Positions 1-15,504 are shown, counted from the stretch's first letter. The stretch is DNA of 64,000 nucleotides from Sphagnum compactum (GCA_965153455.1 OZ234494.1:7750001-7814000); one strand, 5' to 3'. Notes: generated by a model not told the origin, from the sequence alone. Translations and numbers: made by a program.

Positions 1-158
1 AACTCATCTTTCACATGCAGATGGTTGATTGGAGCTTCCTGCTCTCCCCAAATTCTTTCCCGTCAAGTAAGCAGTTTCCAATTGCGTATTGAGAAGATTC
101 AATTTGTAGTGTTCTTCATGCAAGTGTTGGAAGCTCTTGTCCTGCACTTGATGACTAG

Positions 159-1735
<1,577 letters not shown>

Positions 1736-4700
1736 TTTTACTGAGTTGTAAGGTCAGATATGAGAGCTGAGGTGCTGTGGTATTTTGTGGTAGGAGTGCT
1801 GGATGTCAATGGTTCAATGGCAAGCAGAGTTTAAGGTACTACATGTTTAAGGAAGATTATAGTAGAAATGATGTCATGTTGTTTGCATCTTAGACACTGA
1901 TCCTAGAACATGACATCAGCCCTGGATGTATGCTAACAAAAATGTAATATGTTTCCTTAAGTCATAACCAGGAGAGAGATAATACCATTGTAACATAAGT
2001 TAGTACATGATCATGATGCATTTGCACGCAGGTTGTTGTTGATATACTGCTTTGTACTGATACACATTCCTGTATTGTGAATGTTAAGCTTATTGTCTGA
2101 TTACAAGCATGGATACGTACAATTCTTCTAGCTAGGGGTTTCCTATTGCTTCCAGAAATGCAAGAGACTCAGGATGCAGATTTGTAAATGATTTGCCCAA
2201 AATTTTGAGCAAACATCAATTAGTTCTATAGGTAAAAAAAGATTGACAATTCACATGGCTATAATGGACCACAACACGTGCAAGACATGCAAGATCAAAA
2301 TTGGTTAAATTTAGTTTTTGACAATGTAAACATATATCTATGAGCTAAAATTACAAGGAACATCTTTATGATCTTAAATAAACACAAGGTTAATCTTTAA
2401 ATCAATAAAACAATCCAGTGATCTTTTTTGTTATGCCAAATATGAAAGATTGTCCTCCAACATATTGTCAACTTCAATCCCACACAATGACACATGCATA
2501 AGAACATCCAATGTGTCCAGTGTCAAACATGATCAAAGCTGACTCTTTATAACATTTTGCTTGGAAATCTTCGTTCGCATATGGATACACTCATTGAAAT
2601 AACAAGTACCTTTTGCTATAGGTTAATCAAAATTGGCCAATTGGTATGTTAGCAATCATTATGCTCACAAAAAGTGCCATGATTCAATCAAGCCTTAGTT
2701 TTCATATTCACGTTTCAAAGTTTCTAAAAATTCAATTTAACCTTATACAAAGTGCTATCGTTCTCTGAAATCGTGAATATTCTGATCAACCTCTCTAGCC
2801 ATTGGGTTGTCATTTGATGTTGGTCATCATCATCATTGGGATTGCTTAGGATTGACCAACTTTGAAACATTGAAAATTCGTAAGTTGGGAAATTATTCAT
2901 TTAGGTTGTGCACAATTGCCTACACTTACTCTCCAACCATTATTTTTATCTCCTCCAACAAGTCAAGTCATATTTCTTTTTCTCAAGAATATGAGAAGTA
3001 GGTCATTCCTCTAGGATATTAGGCTAGCTATTTTCATTAGATTCCAAACATGAATCATGTCACATTAACATTTCAAAACAATGACTACAAAAAAATTCAC
3101 ATTAGTGACTACATTGTGATTTATAATCACATGTTCACATTGATGCCTTTAAGGCATCAGTGTGTTTATAAACTAATTTCAATAATAATAACAAGCAGCT
3201 CATCGTGTAATGGCTCTACCCAATGTTATATGACCATGATCAATATTTTATTCCAAAGGCCAACTCCTTAGGAAGGAAGGTAAAGAATTTTTAGGAGTAT
3301 TTTATTTTCAAAAATTGAATATTCTAAATTAATTAATTGTTTGGGAAGCATGTGCCAAACCCGCCAAGGTACTATAGTATATGGAATGTTTAGAATTTAA
3401 AATTTTGAAAATTGAAATGTTTGAATTCCGATGTGTCAATAATGAAAGCATTATGTCTAAATACTGAAAACTGAAATGTTTGAATATTGAAAATTGAAAA
3501 TTGAAATGTCTGATCCAAACACGTTGTGCATATGGGCAGAGAGCACCATAATACAGTTTGTTCACACAAACATCCCCACAAGGTTACTATTTGCTTTGAA
3601 CCTTCAAAACCAAAGTAAAGCTAGAATATATTCAGATATGGGTTGCTACACATATAGGTTGACAGGGTATGTGAACTCTAACACCCAAATTTTGCTCAAG
3701 TCATGATAGATTATTGCATCTAGATACCACAAAATAAAAGAAAAATGATTGATTGACCAATTTCTACCACATCCAAATTGGGCCACAGGGTTTCATCATT
3801 ACCAACAAACAAAAACGAGGTCTAGAAGATCTTGAAAGTAACAATAGAAAATCAGGATAGTACAGGGACCACTGTTGAATTATTGCGAACATAAAGACAT
3901 ATAGAATAAAATTGCTAGAAACTAGTAACTTGCATAGAGCACAACTCAAAACATGGACCGAATGTGCAACAAAGGGGTCACACACCTAGTTGTGCCATCA
4001 AAAAGAGGTGGGCACTCTGACTTAAAGTTTAGGTCTTGGGAATTCACATAGCTACAAATCATCCCTCCCCCACAACCCAATAGGTTTTTAAGTTCCAAAA
4101 TCCCATCACAAATATCACTAACAATCAATAGCCTCTTCCCACAAAAACCAAAGAAGACTAAAACACAAGACAGATATATATATGTGAGATTGCAAAGAAA
4201 TTCAACAAACAACAGGTTGAAGCTAACTATTGTGTCAGTTCTTACAAGAGTAAGATATGGTCATAACCTTATGAGCATCACTCACAAATCATCAAGCTAT
4301 ATCACCTTCACCATGAAGGTTGTTGCGAGTCTTTCCCACTAACTTCATCAACTCTTAAACTGTAGGATAACCACAACACCTTAGACTACACAATTGATTC
4401 TTTTATGAACCACCCATAACAAAATAACAAACAAATATAATTTTTGCCACACTCCAGAAAAATTTGTCATCACCACAGTGCCCTTCTTACAACACAAGAA
4501 TTTGGAAGTGCAGTAGACTACGTGCAAAAAAGAATACACACAACAACAAAATTTTGAATTGGCAGTAGTTTACAGTAAATGCATGCACAAAAAAACCTCT
4601 TTCGATGCATTATTATCTCTTTCTTTCTTTAAACCCAAGAAGAAAGAGGTACATATTTGCAGAGGATATATGTTGGAATGAAATGTAGCTCACATAGAGG

Positions 4701-4816
4701 TAGCCGACGCAACAAGAACCAAGAAAAAACCCCTTTTATATATTGATCTATCATGTCTCTCACATACCTATCTTTATGAATTTTAGAATCAATGCTTGCA
4801 CATACCCATCAATGAA
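1736..4816. other. Intergenic, AT-rich; no gene seen
   Basis: No protein-like reading frame was recognised here. At 2155-2212 there is a short match to the dispersed repeat found at 17.1, 21.8 and 33.4 kb (shared core ACTCAGGATGCAGA). At 3395-3515 a run of short imperfect repeats of the type AAATTGAAATGTTTGAAT occurs. The first few hundred bases presumably hold the agmatine deiminase 3' UTR. Confidence 0.5.
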
Positions 4817-4822
4817 CTTAGA

Positions 4823-6219
4823 TCATGAAGTAGTTTCAACTATAGTAGTAGTGAGATTGTACCTGGCTACTACTGTTGGAGCCATGCTATGAATCGATAA
4901 ATACCCTTTTCTGTGTACAAGTTGTGAATTCAAACACAAAAATGAGCGTGTTGGGAAATGCCCTTCCTTGTAAAAGGTGTTGCCTTTCTGGTATGTTGCA
5001 CTCCTAATCACACCTGCAGGAGGGGGACCAAGACCTTCCAACTCTATCGTAACATCTTCATTCTCAAAAGAGCTGTTGTTTGCAATAACACTAAATTCCT
5101 CACCCCATCCATCATGGACCGGATCACTAGCTTTTGCAATAGAAGGTGCTTCAGAACTTGAGAACATTGCTTCAAGCGGGTTCTCATGGGCTCTAGACAC
5201 TGAAGATTTGCCAAAACCGAACAATGTTGAAAATTGGTCAACCCCTCCAAGTGTACCCTCCCAAGAGGCTACAAGTATAGAACTTGGAACTCTAGGTTAA
5301 TGTGGTTGGGTTTTAGTTTGTGAATTACTAGCAAACACAAATGGATCCACTGAAGGGGCAAATGGATCAGTTTTTAGACCTGAGGCACCAATAGGACCAA
5401 AAATGGGCTTTGAAAATGAGAGACATGCAAAGGGATCCACCTTTGATTGGGATTTTGCACCCATAAAGAAAGGTTCTAGAGAGGCCTGTTTAATAGGTGG
5501 AGGGTTATTAAATAATAGGTGGAGCTAGTGTCTTTTTAGCAATCTCTGCAAGACTTTTTGGGAGTGATGATTTCAAGTTGCCCACTCCATGCAGGCCTAA
5601 AGGTGTTGAGTTATGTTCCTTTGGAGGCCCAAATGATCATCCTAAAGCACCCCCAGCAAATCCCCGAGCACATCCTCCTTATTTGAAGGAGCTATACATG
5701 AAATTCCAATTACTGATTTAGATGTTGGAATCTGTCCCCAACTCCTGCTTGTAAGATCCAACCCTTTTGATTGGGTTGTAACTGCCCAAAAACCCCATGT
5801 GTGCCATAAAGATTACCTACTATAGATTTTGAATTGTTATAAAAGCCATCTCCAGTCCCAGTTGATGTGATTCCACCTGCATTCGAAAAACCAAGAAATT
5901 CATGTGTATTTGCAATACCTGTAGGTTTGGATTGACTTGGCATACCACTACCATATAAATTAGGTTTAGATGGCCCTAGTTGATATTCGCTCAAAAACTC
6001 AAAGTTATGGTTTGATATTTGTGTTTAGCTTGGCCCCAAGCCACTTTAGGATGTTGACCAACTTGCAGATGCTTGAGATGAAATATTTGCGGGTTGTTTT
6101 TTTTAATCTCTTAAGATCCTAGTTGGTTGTGGTTTTGATAGACCTGGTCCAAGTTCAAAATCAAACTGGTAATCGTTCAGTGGTGTTGTTGCGTGTTGCA
6201 TATTCTTGGTTCGCTTCAT
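4823..6219 (-). pseudogene. Auxilin-like (TPR/J-protein family) pseudogene, 5' part only
   Basis: Read on the minus strand from an ATG at 6219, this is a broken relic of a plant auxilin-like/J-protein with TPR repeats. The start encodes a DYQFDFELGPG-type segment. Stops interrupt it soon after, an open stretch at 5994-5710 is rich in Gly/Ser/Asn, and the frame shifts again before 5224. The last piece (5224-4823) has the diagnostic order: DGWGEEF acidic motif, then ELEGLGPPPAGV, then a damaged TPR-like helix pair (NTFYKEGHF ... LVHRKG). Plant auxilin-like proteins have ELEGLPPPPAGV followed by a KQGQ...AIKWLSWA TPR, which is the basis of the call. No J domain follows and no introns are needed, so it may be a truncated retrocopy. 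Several stops and frameshifts make function unlikely. Confidence 0.5.
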
Positions 6220-7352
6220 GATTGTAGAACTTGTAAATTGTATTTTTCAATACAAGATTAAGAGATAGAAATGCATGGTTGGCTTTGTCATTTAACAAAT
6301 CTCTACACATAAAAAACTAAAGGAAGGTAGTTCTAACCTCAAAAATCACACTATTCCTAATAAAAGATCATGGACACAAACCATGTTCCACACACTAATG
6401 TAATTAGAAAATGCCAATGCACAACCTAGATTCTCTAAAAGTTCTTCCAAGCTGTTGCACACTTTTGTAGCTCTAGAGAGCCAAATAGAAGAAAGGATCT
6501 TGGAGAGGACAAAAGTGAAGGCAGAGAGGATAGAAAAAGACCATGCAAGACATAATAATGGTGGAGTAGGAAGAGCAACAACAGTAGTAGCATCTTTGGA
6601 TGATGAATCCAGCCAAAGTTATAATTCCAATAGCAGAAAACTTGGTTGAAGAAAAAAATCTTTTCAGCTTTTGCAATGGTTATCAAAACCTACAATGTTC
6701 AATTACTTGAAAACCTAATGTATTTAGGGTTACTTTCACTCAAACATGGAAAATTATATCCATGTGAAAATTTTCATTCTGTGAACACTTGTCATCTCCA
6801 CATTGGCCAATGAGTGAGCAAATTTTTTTATCCCAATCCAAATCTTGCACAAATGCGTAGTCTCTTCCCTATGGGCAGAGCCAACAAACATATGCAATCA
6901 TATGTAAACAATGTGTAATTATGAACTTGAACTCTTATAGGAATAGGATGGTTTCATTGGCTAAAGCCTTACAATGCCCAAAATGTCAATATAAATTGTT
7001 GACGATCATCTCTCCTACAACCTTTAGGACTTGGCCCACTAGATGTGAAGTTAACTCCTAAATTATGGGACATCTAAATTTTAAAAGAACTTGGGATGTG
7101 AAACTTACTTTGTAAAATGTTACATGAATCTCATGCAATATTTGTCAAAAAAATGGATTGACGACCTTACATTTACAATTGTGGATAAATTCAAGATATC
7201 CAAAGCATAAAAGTTGCCAAATTCTATCAACTAAAATTTCAACCCCAAAAAAAAAAAAAACCCCCCCAATGCATGTGCAACATAGTGTTCAAATACACAA
7301 ATAATGTTCTCTTCATGTGGCCACAAAATATTAGCAATTTCAAAGATATCAA

Positions 7353-7900
7353 GCAATGGGTGAAGTGTGATACTTGTAATGAAGAAAATTCAAATCAAAG
7401 GATGGGTGTGAAGCCACATGCAAGTGTGGGGGCTTGAAGATCATAACCCACAAAACCCCCAAAACAAATACTAACAACAAATGGGCCAACATTCAAAACA
7501 AAAACCAAAGGCATATTAGGGAGTTTGAAAAACAAATCGTTGTCATTTAACTCCTTGCTAAGCTCTCTTTGGCACCAAAACACAAATCATGTTTTCTTTG
7601 GAATAATACAATTGGTTTACATTATTATGCTAACTGAATCCTTATTATAGTACAACAAGCTAGCCATGGTAAATTTTGGTAAAGCCCTTTTGGGTGGCTT
7701 TGGATGAGTTTTTCTTAATTGAATACAATTTTGGACATTAAACGCACAAAACAAATGAGAAACAAGTAATGGGTGAAGAGCGTGTGTACTTATAACAAAG
7801 AAAAATCAACTCAAAAGGGTGGGTGTGCACTGTGAAGCCACATGTGAATGTAGGAGTATAAAGATCATAGTCCTCAAATGAAGGTTGGCACCCAAAACAA
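7353..7900. repeat. Two diverged direct copies of a ~130-bp sequence
   Basis: The stretch at about 7355-7480 (AATGGGTGAAG, then GAAGCCACATG) reappears at about 7772-7890 with small indels. Both share the spaced words GGGTGTG, GAAGCCACATG and AAGATCATA in order. No coding signal was found. They are probably remnants of one transposon family. Confidence 0.5.
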
Positions 7901-8689
7901 GGTGTCAAGTGACATGTGAGCCCTGCCAATACAAAGATTTGAAAATAATGGAAAAAAATTTGATATGTTTGGAAACCTTTCGATGGCAATTATTTCCTGA
8001 ATGGATGGGATAATAAATTGAGGAGTATTTTGATTTAATGAATAATTACATTTTTCATCCATTCATTTAATGTCTTTTGGTGTTCTTTAAATTTTTATAA
8101 TGATTTTTTGAATATTTGTGAAGAATAAATGAAACAAAATAAATAATTTTATTATGTATATGTTTTTTTAATGATTTAGTATTATAATCAGCAAAAATTA
8201 TTGCTAAAATAAAATGGTTTAAACTTTTTAGTTACGATTGTAGGATGTTAAATGGCAATGAACAACAATTTATTAGGTGATGTTTGTGTTGCATACATGC
8301 ACATATATATTTACATGATTGAAGTATTAAAAATCATAGAAATTTCAAAAAAGGTTATATAAATATTTGAAGCTTTAGAATTTGTGTATTTTTCGTACTA
8401 TAACATTGCAAATAAAACATTATTACTTTTTAGATATTTTTGTAATTTCATTTGGATTGGAATTTATTTATTTGTCCATTTTTTTTCATTAATGGATGGT
8501 ATAATAAATTGAGGAATATAGTCAAATAATTTACATGCAAATATACAGGGTTATGATCTGTAAAATAAGCTTGTATTGATCCAACATTGCATTGGTGTGT
8601 TGGGGCATTAGTCCACATATGGTTGATTTGTGTATTATTAGGTGTTGTGCTTTCTATGATATAATATGGAAATTATGGGTATTCATATA

Positions 8690-9195
8690 ACTTTATAATG
8701 TTATTGATTCAATTGTATTTGTTAACATTTTTTTGTTAAAATCTCCAATTATTATGGTTAAACAGTTTGTAGGAAATTTTGTAATTATGTTTTCTAAAAT
8801 GGAAATGAAAAAAATTGTGTTCATTTGTGGTGGTTTGTAAATTGCAATTATGTACAAAGCTTGTCGTGTGTTTTCATTGAAAAAACCAATGAAAAACTCA
8901 ACACATGAATTTGTTTTTGAAAATGTATGTGATAAGAACATATTTGTATCATAAAGTATCATCATGCTGTGCTTGTCATAACATGAAAGAATTTTGAATT
9001 TATTTGAAATAACGTTATAAATTTCATATGTTTGAATATTTTATATTCTTTTTGGTTTAAACAAAGAATATGTGATGTAAATAAATTTGGATCATTAAGA
9101 ATGTCTTGAAAGTGTAATTTTAAAAAATGAATATTTAAGGATTGTATGACAATAAATTTTTTACAATAAGATTGTATTAAAGTGTCTACTTTTGA
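8690..9195 (-). pseudogene. APE-like endonuclease of the Helentron, broken
   Basis: This lies directly downstream of the helicase remnant on the minus strand. The fragment at 8965-8693 contains an IIIGDFN motif, the metal-binding GDFN of the endonuclease/exonuclease/phosphatase fold, preceded by an R.ALYIIAIYKPP beta strand. The equivalent region of the second Helentron at 29 kb is better preserved and aligns with it. The C-terminal catalytic DH was not found here. Confidence 0.55.
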
Positions 9196-9199
9196 CAAT

Positions 9200-10095
9200 G
9201 GAGAAATTAAGTATAAATGTTCTTTTGAACGGACTCAAGATAATGTAGTGTATGTTAAGCTATGGTTGGTTATGCCACTTGGATCAAATGCAAAACCATC
9301 AAAAGTTAAACCTTGTGCTTGATGAATAGTGTATGCTACAACTAATTGGATGGCAAATTGAATTATTGTGATGATATGAAAAGGATTATTACCAATTTGT
9401 ATTTTTGCAAATTTTTGTTTTATCGGTCTCCATTTTTTAACCATTGTAGGGAATTGTTTATAAATGTTAATATGTGTATTTGTTCCAATTTGTGGATTAT
9501 GGAAATATGTTCAAATCAATGGTTTTGGATTATTTTCTGCATAATTTTCAAAGGTGCCATCTACACCATTTACAAGAACATATAATGTTGCATAATTGTC
9601 AACACATAATTCCACTAACATTTTAAAAAAAATAACAATTCATGATGGAGGCCACCTGTGTGAGATGATATCATTGATAATTTGAAATGAAAAGGACATG
9701 TTTCAAAATGAACATCTTTTGTAAGAAATTTGAATGTTTCACCAAGTGTTTTGTGATACACAATTTTGTTGTGGGTAGTGGTTTTAAGGTTTGTATAAAA
9801 TAAATGTGGTAATGTGTTATCCATTGGTGGTGGTTTTAAACAAAAAATTGGACATAAAATGTATGTCATCATTTGTTTATGGAGTGGGTCAAAACCTATT
9901 TGTAACAATTAACATTTAATTCGTAATCTTGTTCCTACACCTCTTGTTAAGAAAATGTGTAAGGTTTTGAAGGATATTTATTTTTTAATATATAATATCA
10001 TCTATAATGAGTTTTTGTTCATCATTAAGTTTCTTCATATTTGTTGAAAATTCTTCTTATGGAATGCGTTCATCCATTTGTTGAGAAATATCATG
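9200..10095 (-). pseudogene. Pif1-type Helitron helicase, broken
   Basis: Minus-strand fragments read in order: a Q-motif-like LNDEQKLIIDDII near 10.05 kb; a degenerate Walker A near 9.95 kb (FLTRGVGTRLR where FLTGGAGTGKT is expected); a middle block at 9908-9615 ending in a cysteine-containing segment; a NYAT...LVNG.DG block at about 9600-9530; and the C-terminal TIHQAQGLTFD and HSLTYTTLS blocks at 9444-9235. These match the order of helicase motifs in Helitron Pif1-like proteins. The Walker lysine is gone and frames are broken, so no ATPase activity is expected. Confidence 0.65.
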
Positions 10096-13000
10096 AATTG
10101 GTGTTTTGTTTTTCTTAAGTTTGTTTTTTTAATATATATGGATATTGATCATATGTTAAATCGTATAGATCAACTTCTTTGGTATTTGCAAACATGTTTA
10201 TTTTTGGGTTACTTGCACGAAGATTTATTTTATTAATAATGATATTTTCCCATCCTTTATTTCATTTTTTGGGTGTATTCTTGTATTTGTGACTATAAAT
10301 TATACCATTCATCACCATAATTGTTTAAAATATTAAAATTATATATGACTTTTTAAATTATTTTCTAATCCATGAGAAGGTTTAAATAAATGAAATAATT
10401 TTTAATAATAATTTTTAAAATCTTTATGAAGATTAAATGAAACCCAACGTATTATTTATTTATTTTTATGACAATTTATATAGTAATTAACAACAATTTT
10501 TGCTAAAGAAATATGGTTTAATGATTAATTCCATATTTTATGTTTTTACAATTAATGATTTGCAATGGATGTGTGTTGAATTTGGAGATAATTTTTAAAA
10601 TATTTGTTGTGGCAATAAAACAAATGTTCTATCATTTTCTTCACAAGTATTTATGAATTTGAATGATCTTGTTGAATGATATAATGGAATGGATAAATAT
10701 ATATGTACTTCTTATTGAATTGACATTTGTTGAGCATTTAAAAATGCATTTCTTAGTTTTAAATTTGTTCAAATGGTTCAATTTTTTCACATTTACATTT
10801 GTCCAATATGATTTGCATTTCTCATGTCACAAATTTATTTATTTTTGTTAAATAAGAAGTGCAATAGGTTGTTGCATATGGATTTAAAATGAATATTTGC
10901 TTCCCACAAAGATCTTGCATGCATATTAAAAACATTTGTTCGTACATCATTTGGTTTATGTTTCAAAAACAATGTTAATTTTCATATTGTACGTAATAAA
11001 GCAAGTAGATAAATCTATTCATTTAATTGTAAATATGAAAAAAATTAGTCAAACAAAATTTCTACACTTAATCCCATATCAACAGGGTTTTTTTTAATTT
11101 CAAAAAGCTATTTCACAAATATTTGAATTATTATCGTTTTCATTTAAACATGATAATATTTTTGTACATTTCATTAGTGGTTTTGGATATTGGAATTGAC
11201 AAATTGTTTGTTGTTTTTTTTGACATGTTCATTTGTGTTGATGTATTTGACTATTACAAATCTATGTAATGAAAATGCTTTGATTAGTTGTTAAATATTT
11301 TTCAACAAATTTTTTGATTTCTTAATTTGTAAAAATTCTAAATTTAGGAGCATTTTTAGACCATAACAATCATGATCATGGGTTAAACTTGTGGATTGGA
11401 ATTCCATTACAAAAAAAATTCATTTATTTTGCCAAATAAAACATTATTACTTAAAAAAATATTTTTGAAAGCTATTCATCCTATGTTCATAATAACGCAC
11501 ATAAGTGAAAGGGTCATTTTTAACAAGATCTTTTATTTTGGTAAATCTTCATTTTTTGTATTAAGATTTTGAACATGTTGAATATGTAAATAATTTAATG
11601 TATTTACAAGAATAGGCCAATTATTTACACTTGTTGTAAATGTTACACAAAAAATGGAGGTCCAAGTTGTCTAATCATTGCAAAAACATCTTTTTGAAGT
11701 TACTTTGAATAATCTAGAAATGTTCTAATACAACTTAATTATTTATAACCTAAATTAAATTTCAATCTTTTGTTTAAATTTACATTCTTTGAAACGTCAC
11801 TAGCTAAGGATTTAACCAAATAATTTTGCTTTTTGTATACGAATCTAATCAAAAGATAATATAAAATGTATTCAAATTTTTATTTTTAAAAAATATATCT
11901 TTGTTATACGATATGCAAATTTTCTATTAACATTTGTTAACTTAATTTGTACTATCTTTTGATATGAACATGTAAAAGATGGTCTTGGATTCCTATAAAA
12001 TAACGTTAGGAAGTTGTATTCTTCTAAATATGGATCATGGGATAATATAAGTGGCCGAAAACCTTTTCATGGAGCAATTGTTGGAGTTTTTGAATCATCA
12101 TCAATAATTTATTCACGATTCAATACGTTTTGTAACAATGTTTCTCAAGAGTTTTTTTTAATGAATTATTCAAATTTCTTTAAATTATGCAAATCAAAAG
12201 TTTGTTCAATTGTCATTTTTGAAATCATTATTTCCACTTGCATTTGTAACTTCTATTAAACTTTATTAATTTGGTTTCATTGCAACATTTGCAACTACAT
12301 ATAAAGGCATTTTACAATTTTTTCGTAATGCTTCCATGACTATGTTAGTTTGAACATAACCAAACAAAAAAATATATATATATATATAATATTTATTTTT
12401 AAGGAAAAAAATTGAATAATTTTCATATGGCATATGAGGTAAAACAATTTGAATAATATTCAAATTTGTTGGGACATCGACAATACTTCCATGTAATTCA
12501 TATTATCCATACCTTTGTAATTGAAATACTCATGCAAATGTTGAATGTGGTGCAATTAGATGTTCTTTTATTTAATTTAACATTAAAAGAAATTTCATAT
12601 TAAGTTTATTGATTATGATATGATTTTGTAAAAGTAAGTCAAATTATTTTTACAAGATTTACATATTAGTACACATTTTATAGTTTTATCATTTTTTATA
12701 TCATCAGAAGTTTTCAATATATGGTTTTGATGCAACAGAAATTTGATATTTCAATTGTAACCTTTAACAACAATCACATACATGTTTTGCAACATTTTTG
12801 ATATTAAAATTATATTTAAAAATAATTTTATGAGAAATATATATATTTCATTACTATATGGGAAAAATAATAATTTTATGAACATTATTTACTATTTATT
12901 TTTAAAATTAAATTAGTTGACAAATTTTATTCTTTTTATCATTGTTTTTTAATTCTCTTTTCAATTGCACATTAATTTTCTAATGAATTATATTACATGA

Positions 13001-13156
13001 TAATATGTTTCTTGAAGTATTGTTGATATGTTATGTTATAATGTTTTCAATTACATTATTAAAAAAATGTTCATTATGTTCGGAATAAATATCAATATTT
13101 ACATGAGTTTTGTTTTATTTTGATTCAAAGTATTTCAAATGTCGCCATATTTTAAT

Positions 13157-13946
13157 GGGTGAAAGCACATTATGGGGGGCCACTTTGGGCACTTTCACGA
13201 CACGTATGTAATATATATATTTGGAAAACAAGTTGCATTTAATTTTGGGTTTCAGTTTTGGTGTTTGGGTTTGATATTTTGATTTTCACAAAGTTAATGA
13301 TATCTAATATTATTTGAAAAACAAAAATAAAAACATTAAATTCAAGGAATAAAAGGTATATTTATGGTACATGTAGTATAATAGAGCTTGTTTCTACTTT
13401 TGAACTGCACTGGGTTTGGGTTTGAATTTGTTAGTTAAAAAACGTTTGCAGAGAAATTTAATAAAATGACCCACCTCACCTATCTTGTCATCTTTCATTT
13501 GAAAGTGACAGTTTGTCAAAATGTTAATTTACCACATACTTATGGTCATCACCCCCAAAAACACCCATTTGTGAGATGATACTTATCAAACTTTTCACAT
13601 CGTTCACAAAATTATTATAATCATATGGAATCACAATGTTTAATAAATATTACAAAGTTCATAAAAACTAAAAATCATTTCAATCATTTTTTGAGTATAT
13701 TTGCATTTTTTAGTATGTTGTGATGTATATATTTTTGGCACAAATATATTCTAACATCACATCATATTATATTTAAAAATGTAGTTTATTTCGAATTTTA
13801 TTTATTTGGGTTTTGACCTACCATAATATGCAAAACAATTGTGAAAATCCTTTATAATAATGACATGGTTGAAGTTCAAACATGGGGCCCCTTAAAAAAA
13901 AACAATGTGACCACAATTTTGGGCCTCCCCATAGTGTGCTTTCACC
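13157..13946. mobile_element. 790-bp non-autonomous DNA transposon with ~26-bp terminal inverted repeats
   Basis: The left end reads GGGTGAAAGCACATTATGGG and the right end, on the other strand, GGTGAAAGCACACTATGGGG; similarity runs about 26 bases to GGCC. TTAAT is present immediately outside both ends (13152-13156 and 13947-13951), consistent with a 4-5 bp target duplication (TTAA or TTAAT). The interior has no long reading frame. Superfamily is unresolved: TTAA would fit piggyBac-like elements, TAA/TTA would fit PIF/Harbinger. Confidence 0.75.
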
Positions 13947-13951
13947 TTAAT

Positions 13952-15500
13952 GTGTTTAAATGCATATGTGGATGTTTTATAATGAATATCGAAGCAATTT
14001 TTTGCAGCGTCCATGTAAAGGGGTGAAAATGTGATCCGTTGACATTACCATCTTCAAGAAAGTAATGTTGAAGGAACAAGTTCTTCTTCTTATTTTTAAT
14101 AAAAGCTATCACTTACTAACTTTATTACAACTACTCAAGTGGTACTAAAGACTTATGTAAAGAAAAAAATAAGAATGTAGGGTCTATCATTTAGGCACAA
14201 ACCTATCATCCTTATTATAGGCCACTTTAGTAGTGTGAGAAGAAGGAAGTATAGAAAGCAAAAAAAAAGATAAGAGGGATTAAGAAATAACTACCCTCCA
14301 AGTCTCTATAGTACCTTTAGTGCATCAGAATGGTGTCTAGTGGGTCTGCAAGCCTTCCATAGATGCTATCTAACCTTTACAGTGTTTGCATACCATCTAG
14401 TGGCATTGTCTACAATCTACAATCCCTTGAAAAGCCTCCTCGACAATTCCTATTATCTATAGCCACTTTAGACTTTCATGGTTTTGACCTACCATCTGTA
14501 GAAGTCCCATTTATCCTATCGACTATCCTTTTCACAATTTGGAAGCTCTAACATGTTGAAAGAGTTTTGCTTGTGAATTTGAAAGATAGATTGTGAATCC
14601 AAACCTTGCACCATAGCTTTGTGAATTTGGGCAAGTTAATTTTGGTGGGAATGGGATGTGCTTGAATTTCGGGGGAAATTGAAAGTTCTTCCCTAATTAA
14701 TGTGTAGTTGCTATTCTTACATTGGATTGTTGAAAACCCTAATCCTTGTTTATGGTCAGTTGTGTGCTATTTAACATGACCTTTGCACCCAAGCACCAAA
14801 CTGGTGATGCTCATTTTAATGTGTAGTCCAATTGCCTATGACCAAACACTCATTCCCACCCCAAACTTGGGGTTGCTACAAAATTAGACCATTTTTTTCC
14901 CATTGCCAAACTTTAAAAGTATCCTTCATGTTCCCCCCTTGCATAATGAAAATCAACTCATGGCCCATCACTAAACTAGTCCCTTGGGGAATTATTCAAC
15001 TTTTTTACAAATGAACCCACCTAAACCCCTAATACCAAACACTTAAATTTGATGGTTGGTCACCAATATGACAAACCTAGAACAATTGTTTTCTCAAGCG
15101 AGCATTTGGTAATGGGCTAAAAAGACAACACCCATAAGCAATTTTTTTGTTCTAACATAGGCTAGTTGCCGCACTACATGGGTGCTTGGTGACCGGCCTC
15201 TGTTTGGTGGTGGGCCAGTTTACCCTAATCTGATACCCACCCAACATTGGTATCCATCCACCTCTGCCTCCTAACTATGTGCCAAATACCCACCCCGAAA
15301 TGGTCCTATTAAACAATTAATCCTTGTTTATGATTTTAAATAGAAAAAATGATCCAAATTTACTAGATTTCTCAGATTAAATAAATTCCAATTTGCAAAT
15401 TTTTTATGATAAGGGTCCGCGATGTAGCCAAGAAAAAAATAAAGATCCTCTCTTTTTCTTTTTTTTTTCATATCTGGTATGTATGTAGCCAGATTTGGCT
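13952..15500. other. Intergenic; nothing identified
   Basis: No gene, RNA or transposon was recognised. Short open frames here have no protein-like pattern. Confidence 0.4.
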
Positions 15501-15504
15501 AAAT

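Larger units (their letters stand above)
8690..12440 (-). mobile_element. Decayed Helentron-type Helitron (helicase plus endonuclease)
   Basis: In minus orientation the order is N-terminal fragments (about 12.44-11.95 kb), Pif1-type helicase (10.10-9.20 kb), then an APE-like endonuclease (9.19-8.69 kb). Helicase followed by endonuclease is the layout of Helentrons; classical plant Helitrons lack the endonuclease. The N-terminal fragments are weak: a run of the type MEALRKN..MPLY near 12.3 kb and a segment near 12.0 kb with PMIHI and PRPSF-like words in alternating frames. Stops and frameshifts occur throughout and base composition is very AT-rich, so the copy is old and dead. Outer ends were not located, so the bounds are approximate. 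Confidence 0.6.

Noticed and set aside
7241-7267. Poly-A run followed by poly-C as a retroposon tail
   Set aside because: No coding or SINE-like body and no target duplication were found beside it.
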